Assembly (NCBI GenBank): GCA_907165135.1
Contig: OU015569.1
Location: 1,550,001-1,614,000, forward strand
Reading direction: 5' to 3'
Length of the DNA stretch: 64,000 nucleotides
Source of the DNA: Oikopleura dioica
Taxonomy: Eukaryota > Chordata > Appendicularia > Copelata > Oikopleuridae
The notes under the pieces are model-generated. The model saw only the letters and a list, made by a program, of their open reading frames with translations. It had not been told where the DNA came from and did no database searches. The position numbers and the translations under genes are program-made. Below, piece by piece: positions 34,581-44,220 of the stretch; position 1 is the stretch's first letter; the number at the start of each line of letters is the position of its first letter.

Positions 34581-34926
34581 CTCACCCTCTCATTTTCATC
34601 CACACGTTTTCACTCACCATTTTCACCAAACCAAAGTTTCACTATGTAAATTCACTATTTAATTGTATATATTCACTCACTACCTGTACTTTTCACATTC
34701 CAATAAAATACTCAAAACGAGAACCAAGCAAAAAATATCCGTGTTATTGACTGAATGTGAGCATGTTCTATTTCAAATAGACTATTTGCAGGTTAATTTT
34801 TCCTTGATTCCAGTTAGATCACTTTCGCAGTTCTCTTCATCGCAAATCTTTGGAAAAGAGTAGAATGAGACAAAAAATAGCAGCTAATGACTTCGTTTGT
34901 ACTTGATATTTGTTGAGCAGTAGATC
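34581..34926 (+). terminator. Kinesin-8 3' flank
   Basis: AATAAAAT at about 34702 is a likely poly(A) signal. The rest of this 350-bp gap is AT-rich and shows no gene. Confidence 0.4.
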
Positions 34927-34934
34927 TATAAAAG
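34927..34934 (+). promoter_or_regulatory. TATA box of the carboxylesterase gene
   Basis: TATAAAAG lies 44 bp before the ATG at 34971, a spacing that leaves a leader of about 10-15 nt. Direct motif match; no expression data. Confidence 0.5.
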
Positions 34935-34970
34935 AAGACTTGGTGCAGTTGCAAATTCTAAAAGTTCAAA

Positions 34971-37239
34971 ATGAAGTTTTTCTTCCTCGGCCCAGCAGGA
35001 AAAGATTCCAAAATAGAGACAGCTTTGGTTCTATTTCGTTTTGAAATCCTCGTGAAGCTGCAGCTGTAGTAGATGAGCGTTTCACGCATCGAGTTGGGGC
35101 TGGAAAATTGACTGGATTGAAAAGATCGGGAAACTTTGATGGAGAAGCACGGGAATGGTTTGAATTTCGTGGGATTCCCTTCACTGCAAAACTAAAGAGG
35201 TTTGATTATCCAACTTACTTGGATCCTTTCCAGTGGAGCGAGGAGATTCTTGATGCAACAGGCAATCCAACTTCATGAATTCATTGACTGCTAATTATTT
35301 ATTCAAGAATATGGCGATATCTGTAGGCAAGGGAACCAAGGCTCGGAGGACTGCCTGACGCTCAACATTCTGGCGCCAGATTCGCTCTCCAGCGAGCAAT
35401 CGCCTCGTGCCGTCATGATTTGGATTCATGGCGGTGCTTTTGTCACCGGAAGCGGTGCCGGTTCCAATCAGGTGAGGTCAGAACACTTTCCAATTTCCAA
35501 CGATTCTCCCAGCCATCAACTCAATCACATTACACTGATGGGCGTGCATTAGCGTTACATGAAGATGTTATAGTTGTCAATCTCAATTATCGCTTGGGCA
35601 CCGTTGGCTTCCTCGCTGGAATCGATGATGCTCATAGTTTTGGTGCAAGTTTATGTACATAAGTGGATCAATATCATTTTTTGCAGCATAAGATAAGAGG
35701 AAATTTCGGCGTTCGAGATCAGCAGGTGGCAATTGAATGGGTTTTCCGTAACATTGCCGATTTTGGAGGCGACCCAAGCCGGATCAACATTTTTGGTTGT
35801 TCTGCTGGAGGCCGCTCGGTTGGAGCCCAACTCGTCACCTCATACAACGACGGCATTATTTTCAGCGCTATCGGACAGTCTGGCGACATCTCATCCGACC
35901 TGATCTGGGACAATTTTGCAGAGGATAACTTACATGCTGTGCTTGAAAACACAAACTGCGCTGAGGCCGCTAGTCACCTTGACTGCTTACGAAATGTTGA
36001 GATTGACACTTTGCAGCGTGCTGCTGACAGCTCCAAGGAAGGTTTTGATCAGTTTTTGCATAAGAACAGTATCTCATTACTGGAACGCTATACGCAAGTT
36101 TTTCACAAAAACTACTCTTATACGTAGAATCCAAAGTCACGAATTTTCAATTGATAAATGTTTGAAATTATTACAAAAGGCACAGAACAGAGAGTGGCAG
36201 TGGGGAGTCGTCGTTGATGGTGACTTTTTGTTGACAGGTAGAGGACTAAGGCATTTTTGCATCAAGATTTCTTTTAAAAAATCATCTGTAGATGTGGAAT
36301 GAAGGAAAATACTTCTGACGAGAACTGCGTTCGCCGCCATTCCCAAGTCAAGTTCATGTCAGGACCCAAGATCAACTAATGTAAGGACTTAATTTAAGTT
36401 GTAAAAACAGTACGTGTCCGGATCTCCAGTAAGGCTGCTGCTCCGCTGACGGATACGCATTTGCACCTTCGTGGACACGCAATGACGGAGAGGGTTCTAT
36501 TGAAAAGATAAGACTTGTCAAATCAGTTTTTGATCACGAAATCATACAGTTATGAATTTCAATTTTTGACAAGCTTTTAGTCTGTAGAAGCTATGTACGA
36601 TTTTACAGTTCCTTTTGGCTACCGAAATGAGTCGCTGGAGGTAGCAAAACTTACTTACAGGTGACGTATAAAATATCACTTTCAAGTCCAACACTAAAAC
36701 TTTTTACAGAAATTGGGAGAATCCCTGGGACGAGTATTTTATTCGAAACCTGACAATCGAAGCTGAAACTGATTGGCGATACTGTGCCCCTACCATCAAT
36801 ATGCACCAAGACAGATCCTTGCTTGACGAAAATGATGAGACGTATTTCTACTACTTTGATGTTCCGTCTGATCTCTCTGGTGGCATGCAGGGGGCAAATC
36901 ATTGCACAGATAACAAGTATCAATTCGGACATCCGATTTTAAATCCGCTGTCATCGCCAGCGGATAAACTCCTGAGTCGGCAAATGATGAGATACTGGGC
37001 GAACATGGCCAAGTACGGATCCCCGAATGATCCTGAAGGAGACGATGATCTTCCGAAATGGGACGCTTATCATCAAGGTAAGTGATTTTATATTGAGCTC
37101 TTTGAGTAGAAGTTTAGAACGGCGCAACTATCTTCGAATTGACCACGGCGTCCTTGAAAACGAGGACAACTTTAGGAGCCGCTTCAGTGCCACTTGGATT
37201 GACACCATTCGAAATGTCGAAGATCTCCGAAACGACTAA
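34971..37239 (+). CDS. Type B carboxylesterase / cholinesterase-like protein, possibly degenerate in the middle
   Basis: Alpha/beta-hydrolase fold serine esterase, probably secreted (MKFFFLGPAAAA). Family landmarks in order: FRGIPFTA, CRQGNQGSEDCLTLNI, oxyanion-hole HGGAF, NYRLGTVGFLA, nucleophile elbow GCSAGG (the usual Glu before Ser is Cys), WGVVVDGDFLL, and the catalytic-His region GANHCTDNKYQFGHPI, then WANMAKYGSPNDPEGD and a short C-terminal exon ending RNVEDLRND. Introns: 34999-35057 fits only GA-AG, 35262-35307 GC-AG, 35472-35512 GT-AG, 35642-35686 fits only GG-AG, 36095-about 36175 GT-AG. Between 36230 and 36590 I could not find an exon carrying the acidic residue of the triad (usually DEG): the frames meet stops. 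So either more odd introns or a decayed gene. Substrate unknown. Confidence 0.75.
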
Positions 37240-37603
37240 ACTTTACAATAAAAAAATCGGTTCCGAATGAACTTTTTTCAAATTTGTGCGTTGTCATGTT
37301 TCTGCTTGTATAAATATTTCTCCGCTGATCGGGCTTAATAAGGTGGAAGCGATTGGCTCGAGTTTTAGCGGCTCAAGTTAGAGTACTTCTTGGATCCGCC
37401 GCGCTGGTGATTTCGTGTTACTTCCGAGAGGTACAGTTATTGACGTAGCAAAATATATGCACGTTTTTGCTTAGATTTGAGTTTTATTTCAGAATTCAAA
37501 AGTATCTTTGTTGCAGCGAAAACGAGAGAGAGAGTGGTTAAAAACGAGTAAGGGATTGCGGGTCAGAATCGTAGAGTCGAATTGTAGAAAAAGGAAGAAT
37601 ATT

Positions 37604-38238
37604 CTAAACAAGGCCGTCGTAGAGAGAAAGCGCCTGGACGATGGACTTGTCCATTCTAGCGCCTTCGAAGAACTCTTCCTTTGAGAGCTCGCCATTGCCA
37701 TCTTCGTCCATTTTGGCGAAAATGCGGTCCACTTTTTGCTCAGGTGTTTCGGACTCCGAGAAGTTGCCAACCATGCGGAAGATGGCGGTAACAATTTGCA
37801 TCATTTCTTCGCGAGAGATTGTTCCGTTGTTGTCGATGTCGTACAATCGGAAAGCCCCTAAACAGTCGTGTGAGTTCAAAAGTTTGATTTTAGGGAAAAA
37901 TAAGGGATAATATAGTAAGAGGAGAACTTACATTCGAGTTTTTCTTCGAAGTGACCTCGAGAAGTTAGTGAGAGGGCTGTTATAAACTCGGTGAATTCGA
38001 TGCTTCCGTCGTTATTCTCGTCGAAGACGTTGAAGACGAATGCGGCAAATGCAGAAGGATCGCCCTTGGGGAAGAAGCTCTGGTAGATCTTGGCGAATTC
38101 GTATCTAGTCAGCTTCCCAGTTGGGCAATCTTGGAGGAAGCCGTCGTGCCAGTGCCGGATCTCCTCGCGAGTGAAGTTCGTCTCTTCAACCAGCTTGTTC
38201 ATCGCAACCTTGTTGAGCTTTGACTTGTGGATTCCCAT
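37604..38238 (-). CDS. NCS1: Neuronal calcium sensor 1 (frequenin)
   Basis: EF-hand calcium sensor that is N-myristoylated and regulates phosphatidylinositol 4-kinase and neurotransmission. Two exons on the minus strand, 38238-37934 and 37857-37604. MGIHKSKL gives the Gly-2 myristoylation context. EF1 is degenerate, with C-P in DCPTGKLT as usual for NCS proteins; EF2 [14 protein letters not shown]3 [12 protein letters not shown] and EF4 [12 protein letters not shown] look functional. The C-terminus [13 protein letters not shown] is the NCS-1 hallmark. The N-terminal segment differs more from other animals than the rest. Convergent with the esterase gene; AATAAA for the latter lies at about 37245. 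Confidence 0.96.
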
Positions 38239-38301
38239 TTCTTTCTTTTTGTTCTTTCGAGTTTTTCGATTTTTGTTATGAGCTCTAGTCCGCGGTTGCC
38301 A

Positions 38302-38326
38302 CTTATATATACTGCTCCTGACGTAA
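38302..38326 (-). promoter_or_regulatory. NCS1 core promoter: TATA box and CRE-like site
   Basis: On the minus strand TATATAAG (38309-38302) lies 64-71 bp before the NCS1 ATG. Ten bases further upstream is TTACGTCA (38326-38319), a CRE/ATF-type site. A cAMP/Ca-responsive promoter would suit a neuronal calcium sensor; this is inference from motifs. Confidence 0.45.
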
Positions 38327-38577
38327 TAATGGAGCGAGCGCCGTAAAATTTTATTTGCCTTCTAAGTAGTTCGTTACTCACAGAATTTAACCGACCTTGA
38401 ACACTTCAAGCATTTATGGAGCTATTTACGAGCAGAAGGCAGATTGGAAAGGCGATCTTTCTTGTTGATAAGGGCTTCCTCTTATGTTTTAGGGTCGCTA
38501 AAACGGAACAGCTCACTTATTCACCGCTGATTAATTGATTTGTTTTTAGGAAACAGCGACAACAAACAGGAAGTCAC

Positions 38578-38966
38578 CTAATTATAGAATTCAAAGTCAA
38601 CATCAGAAGTTTCAGTTTTCGAAAAATCAGGGTGGTTCTCTAGAACACGGGAGGCGAAAAGTTGTTTCTGAAATTTTTCATTCATTACTTTCTCAGCGAA
38701 AGTGATTGAAAGTCCGAAAAAGACAAGATAAAGGTAAGCTAAACTAATTTTCAGTTTCATCATTTTTATCTTATTTTGCTAGTGCTGCAAGTGGCGCTCT
38801 CCGAGAAGCTTTCGTTCACCTGTCCCTTCGAAGAAAATGGTGGACGAAGAAATCGAGCGAAAACAAAAAGAACTTGCGGAGAAGTCAATGACCTAAAGAA
38901 GTGACCGGCAAATATACAGTCTGAAAACTGTTACTACCTTCAACACTTCCTGAATAAAATCAATTT
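38578..38966. repeat. Cassette repeat, copy C, with an open secreted-peptide frame
   Basis: The plus strand starts TTCTCTAGAACACGG (38635) and ends CCTGAATAAAATCAATTT, the reverse orientation of copies A and B. The plus strand has a GTAAGC...TTTTGCTAG intron-like segment and then variable sequence with AATAAA. The minus strand has a 61-codon frame (38763-38578) that starts as a good signal peptide (MKLKISLAYLYLVFFGLSITFA). Its FGLSIT...KV-NEK and SRVLE segments recur, frameshifted, in copies B1 and B2. This copy is the only one with that frame intact. Confidence 0.6.
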
Positions 38967-40145
38967 GAATTCCAAAAAAAAATTTTTAAGATTTTGTAAT
39001 CAAAAAATTTGCTTTACAAAATCTTTGATATTCTTTTGTCATTCTTATTTCAGCAAAAAGCAAAGCAGGGCATTTCAATTTCAACAAAAAATAATAAGTG
39101 AAAGCAACTTTTTAAGGTTCTCATTGAGCTTTTTTTCTGGCAATTTGGAACCTTTTTGCGCGATTATGCGCCATGAACTGGCCGTCTAATTATCTGAGTT
39201 GAATTCAAAAAGGCGGCCAAATGCGACACGTAGTTTTTCGCCAGTAAGTAGCTGAAATGGGTTCAACTAGCATTTTCCGGCGAAGCAAAAGTAGAGCGAT
39301 TAATTGCCACTGCTCGGGAATAATTGAAAGGTTGAGCGAGGAATTTCGCGCGACAGAGCCAAGTGCCGCCAATTACATTACATAGTCGTTACTAATCTGC
39401 TCGAGTTCCGGTACTTGAGAAGAGCTCCCACTCGCGCAGAGGCAGAATTCATCTGATAAGCGATGCACTCATCATTTCCTGCGTTTCCCATCGTTAGCAG
39501 TTTACGTGAACTCTTATCGACTCCGTTATAGTGAAAAGAAATTTCGCCACTCAAAAACTATAGGAACTATAGGAAAACGTGTAAAAATATGTGTTGGTCG
39601 AGAATAAGGGTTCATTTTGACCAAGATTGAGCCAAAAACTCGAGAAGAAATCGCTCAAAGTTCCCCAAAAAAGTGAATTTTGCGGATTTTTGCCTCTACT
39701 TTTACATTCTTTTGTCAAAACTATGGGTAGGGCCCAGCCGCAAAAAATGGCCAACTCGAAATCGCTGTTTTTTTCAAAATCTGTCATGATAGGATGATAG
39801 AGCAGCTCAAGCTGAACAACTTTCATATTGAAGACTTTTGAAAAACCTTTGTTGTGTGACCGGAAATGACCTGCAAAAGTCCGAAAATCGCACCAAAATC
39901 GGTTTTTGGCCTGCGCAAGGTGTGCGCATCGGAAAAGTGTCTATTTTTTCTTCTTATTAAAAAGCTCAGGCTCTGAGCTATCTGTAGGTACCAAAAAAGT
40001 GGTCTTGGTACCCATTTTTCTAAGTAAAGACTGCCGGAAAGTACCGGAAACCAGCGAAAACTGGCAAAAATGCCGGAAATTAAGGATAGGCTTCTAACTA
40101 CTACATCTTTTTCGTCCTCGACGTTTAAAAACACTTAAGGTCAAC

Positions 40146-40500
40146 TTCGGCCACTAAGTGCCGGAGGACCTCCCGGAGGACCCCTCTGCTGGAAGACAAG
40201 CTGCTGGAAGACCAGTATTTAAAAATAAAGACACAAACAAAATATAAAGGCTGGATTGGCTGGTTATTGCCGTATTCGGCCACTTGATGCCGGAGGACCT
40301 CCTGGAGGACCCCTCAGCTGGAAAACAAGGTACTGGAAGACCAGTATTTAAGAAGAAAGATATAAATAAAATATAAAGCCTGGATTGCCTCGTTATTGCC
40401 GTTATCGGCCACTTGATGCCGAAGGACCTCCCGGAGGACCCTCTGCTGGAAGACAAGCTGATGGAAGACCAAAATAAAAAAATAAATAAAAAGCCTTGTC
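40146..40500 (+). repeat. About 122-bp tandem repeats, left arm
   Basis: About three units with CCGGAGGACCTCC..., TGCTGGAAGAC and AAATATAAAG... segments. The last is truncated. Confidence 0.8.
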
Positions 40501-40639
40501 TGGGCACAAATTGCCACATTTGGCCAAACTCGATCACTTAAGAGACATCTCGAAAGACCTTAAACAAAAGACATACTGCTGGAAGACTTATTGGAAAAAA
40601 TAAGTTGCTTTTCTTGTAACACGTCTGTTTATTAAATTT

Positions 40640-41600
40640 GTCAAGGAAGAAGAGGCCCGTTAATTCTTTTCAATCAGAACCAGGGCGAAGCCGACCCGGA
40701 GGAGGCCACGCCCGCTTATTCTTTTCAATCAGAGTCAGGGCGAAGCCGACCCGAAGGGAGGCCACGCCCGGTTATTCTTTTCAATCAGAGTCAGGGCGAA
40801 GCCGACCCGAAGGGAGGCCACGCCCGTTTATTCTTTTCAATCAGAGTCAGGGCGAAGCCGACCCGAAGGGAGGCCACGCCCATTAATTCTTTCAATCAGA
40901 ACCAGGGCGAAGCCGACTCGAAGGGAGGCAACGCCCGTTTATTCTTTTCAATCAGAGTCAGGGCGAAGCCGACCCGGAGGAGGCAACGCCCGTTTATTCT
41001 TTTCAATCAGAGTCAGGGCGAAGCCGACCCGAAGGGGATGCCACGCCCGTTTGTTCTTTCAATCAGAGTCAGGGCGAAGCGGACCCGAAGGGGAGGCCAC
41101 GCTTGTTTATTCTTTTCAATCAGAGTCAGGGCGAAGCCGACCCGAAGGGGAGGCAACGCCCGTTTATTCTTTTCAAACAGACTCAGGGCGAAGCGGACCC
41201 GAAGGGGAGGCCACGCCCGTTTGTTCTTTCAATCAGAGTCAGGGCGAAGCCGACCCGAAGGAGGCAACGCCCGTTTATTCTTTCAAACAGACTCAGGGCG
41301 AAGCGGACCCGAAGGGAGGCCACGCTTGTTTATTCTTTTCAATCAGAGTCAGGGCGAAGCCGACCCGAAGGGTGGCAACGCCCGTTTATTCTTTTCAATC
41401 AGAGTCAGGGCGAAGCCGTCCCGAAGAGGAGGCAACGCCCGTTTATTCTTTCAATCAGAGTCAGGGCGAAGCCGACCCGAAGGAGGCAACGCCCGTTTAT
41501 TCTTTTCAATCAGAGTCAGGGCGAAGCCGACAAGAAGTCGAGGCTACGCTTGCTTATTCTTTTCAATCAGAGCCAGGCCGAAAGGGTTTAACAGGCCTTG
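40640..41600 (+). repeat. Minisatellite, about 55-bp unit, left arm
   Basis: About 16 copies of a unit containing CAGAGTCAGGGCGAAGCCGA and CACGCCCGTTTATTC. Units differ by 1-3 base indels, so all three forward frames stay open for long stretches; this is not coding. Confidence 0.9.
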
Positions 41601-41879
41601 ACTTGTTCGCTTCTTATCGTTGAATTCCGATCTTCTGGGAATTTCGAATTTTGAATCTGTGAAAAGCCTCCCGGATGATTCGTGAGACTGATAGGTTCGG
41701 AAAAACTCGAAATACTCAGGATCTTGTACAGATGAAATGCTCGGTCTGGGACAGCCATATTTCACGGAAGCGTCTTAAACCAGGCGTTTTTTTTTTATTT
41801 TTGTCTCTAGCGTCAATTTTGCTTCCAACAAAAAAAATCACCCCCGGTCGGGTTCCAGATTATCCATCGCGGTCGGCTG

Positions 41880-42830
41880 TGCCCTGACTCTGATTGGAAA
41901 GTGTTAACAGGCGTGGCCTCCCCTTCGGGTCGGCTTCGCCCTGACTCTGATTCAAAAGAATAAACTGGTTTGGCCTCCCCTTCGGGTCGGCTTCGCCCTG
42001 TTTCTGATTGGTGAGAATAAACGGGCGTTGCCTCTCCTTCGGGTCGGCTTTGCCCTGACTCTGATTGAATAGAATAAACGGCCGTTGCCTCTCCTTCGTG
42101 TCGGCTTCGCCCTGACTCTGATTGAATAGAATAAACGGCCGTTGCCTCCCTTCGTGTCGGCTTCGCCCTGACTCTGATTGAATAGAATAAACGGCCGTTG
42201 CCTCTCCTTCGGGTCGGCTTCGCCCTGACTCTGATTGAATAGAATAAACGGCCGTTGCCTCTCCTTCGTGTCGGCTTCGCCCTGACTCTGATTGAAAGAA
42301 TAAACGGGCGTTGCCTCCCTTCGGGTCGGCTTCGCCCTGACTCTGATTGAAAAGAATAAACGGGCGTTGCCTCCTCTTCGGGTCGGCTTCGCCCTGGTTC
42401 TGATTGAAAGAATAAACGGGCGTGGCCTCCCTTCGGGTCCGCTTCGCCCTGACTCTGATTGAAAAGATTAACGGGCGTTGCCTCCCTTCGGGTCGGCTTC
42501 GCCCTGGTTCTGATTGAAAGAATAAACGGGCGTGGCCTCCCCTTCGGGTCCGCTTCGCCCTGACTCTGATTGAAAAGAATAAATGGGCGTGGCCTCCCCT
42601 TCGGGTCGGCTTCGCCCTGACTCTGATTGAAAAGAATAAACGGGCGTGGCCTCCCCTTCGGGTCGGCTTCGCCCTGGTTCTGATTGAAAAGAATAAACGG
42701 GCGTGGCCTCCCCTTCGGGTCGGCTTCGCCCTGACTCTGATTGAAAAGAATAACCGGGCGTGGCCTCCCCTTCGGGTCGGCTTCGCCCTGGTTCTGATTG
42801 AAAAGAATTAACGGGCCTCTTCTTTCTTGA
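41880..42830 (-). repeat. Minisatellite, about 55-bp unit, right arm (inverted)
   Basis: About 17 copies of the left-arm unit in opposite orientation (GGGTCGGCTTCGCCCTGACT core). Copies nearest the centre are the most diverged (GAATAGAATAAACGGCCG variants). Confidence 0.9.
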
Positions 42831-42879
42831 CAAATTTAATAAACAGACGTGTTACAAGAAAAGCAACTTATTTTTTCCA

Positions 42880-43590
42880 ATTAGTCTTCCAGCAGTCTGT
42901 CTTTTTGTTTAAGGTCTTTCGAGATGTCTCTTAAGTGATCGAGTTTGGCCAAATGTGGCAATTTGTGCCCAGACAAGGCTTTTTATTTATTTTTTTTTTT
43001 ATTTTGGTCTTCCATCAGCTTGTCTTCCAGCAGAGGGTCCTCCGGGAGGTCCTTCGGCATCAAGTGGCCGATAACGGCAATAACGAGGCAATCCAGGCTT
43101 TATATTTTATTTATATCTTTCTTCTTAAATACTGGTCTTCCAGTACCTTGTTTTCCAGCTGAGGGGTCCTCCAGGAGGTCCTCCGGCATCAAGTGGCCGA
43201 ATACGGCAATAACCAGCCAATCCAGCCTTTATATTTTGTTTGTGTCTTTATTTTTAAATACTGGTCTTCCAGTACCTTGTTTTCCAGCTGAGGGGTCCTC
43301 CAGGAGGTCTTCCGGCATCAAGTGGCCGAATACGGCAATAACCAGCCAATCCAGCCTTTATATTTTGTTTGTGTCTTTATTTTTAAATACTGGTCTTCCA
43401 GTACCTTGTTTTCCAGCTGAGGGGTCCTCCAGGAGGTCTTCCGGCATCAAGTGGCCGAATACGGCAATAACCAGCCAATCCAGCCTTTATATTTTGTTTG
43501 TGTCTTTATTTTTAAATACTGGTCTTCCAGCAGCTTGTCTTCCAGCAGAGGGGTCCTCCGGGAGGTCCTCCGGCACTTAGTGGCCGAAGT
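42880..43590 (-). repeat. About 122-bp tandem repeats, right arm (inverted)
   Basis: About five units; the three middle ones are almost identical to each other, indicating recent expansion after the arms formed. Confidence 0.85.
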
Positions 43591-44220
43591 TGACCTTGAG
43601 TGTTTTTAAACGTCGAGGACGAAAAAGATGTAGTAGTTAGAAGCCTATCCTTAATTTCCGGCATTTTTGCCAGTTTTCGCTGGTTTCCGGTACTTTCCGG
43701 CAGTCTTTACTCAGAAAAAATGGGTACCAAGACCACTTTTTTTTGGTACCTACAGATAGCTCAGAGCCTGAGCTTTTTAATTAGAAGAAAAAAATAGACA
43801 CTTTTCCGATGCGCACACCTTGCGCAGGCCAAAAAACCGATTTTGGTGCGATTTTCGGACTTTTGCAGGTCATTTCCGGTCACACAACAAAGGTTTTTCA
43901 AAAGTCTTCAATATGAAAGTTGTTTAGCTTGAGCTGCTCTATCATCCTATCATGACAGATTTTGAAAAAACAGCGATTTCGAGTTGGCCATTTTTGCGGC
44001 TGGGCCCTAACTATGGGTTGAAACTGAGTGAGAGCCAATTTTTCGTTAAAACAGGCTTCACGAACCATTTTCTATTCAAGAAAAAACTGCTCGACAAAAG
44101 GAATTATTGAATTTTTTAGAAAAACCGGGTCTTATGATCGACCACCACCCCTTAAAAGCGACGACAAGCGGAAAATATTTCAGAACTTTGTTCTCGGCTC
44201 CTGAAAAATACATTAGTACT

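Larger units (their letters stand above)
39728..44009. mobile_element. 4.3-kb hAT-type foldback element with minisatellite arms
   Basis: Exact 8-bp target duplication ACTATGGG (39720-39727 and 44010-44017) around inverted termini TAGGGCCCAGCCGC. The 8-bp duplication and the YARNG-type end fit the hAT superfamily. The arms are inverted copies about 99% alike over the first 200 bases. Each arm has a unique outer part, a block of about 122-bp direct repeats (about 3 on the left, 5 on the right), then a long array of about 55-bp units; a 280-bp unique spacer lies at the centre. No transposase was found, so it is non-autonomous. Confidence 0.9.

Noticed and set aside
40638-42833. Long open frames in the minisatellite arrays
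   Set aside because: All three frames of each strand stay open because the 55-bp unit lacks stops. The translations are a periodic artefact of the tandem repeat.
42935-43797. Open frames in the right arm of the foldback element (e.g. 42945-43580)
   Set aside because: They translate the 122-bp tandem repeat and reappear on the other strand of the left arm; no transposase motif.
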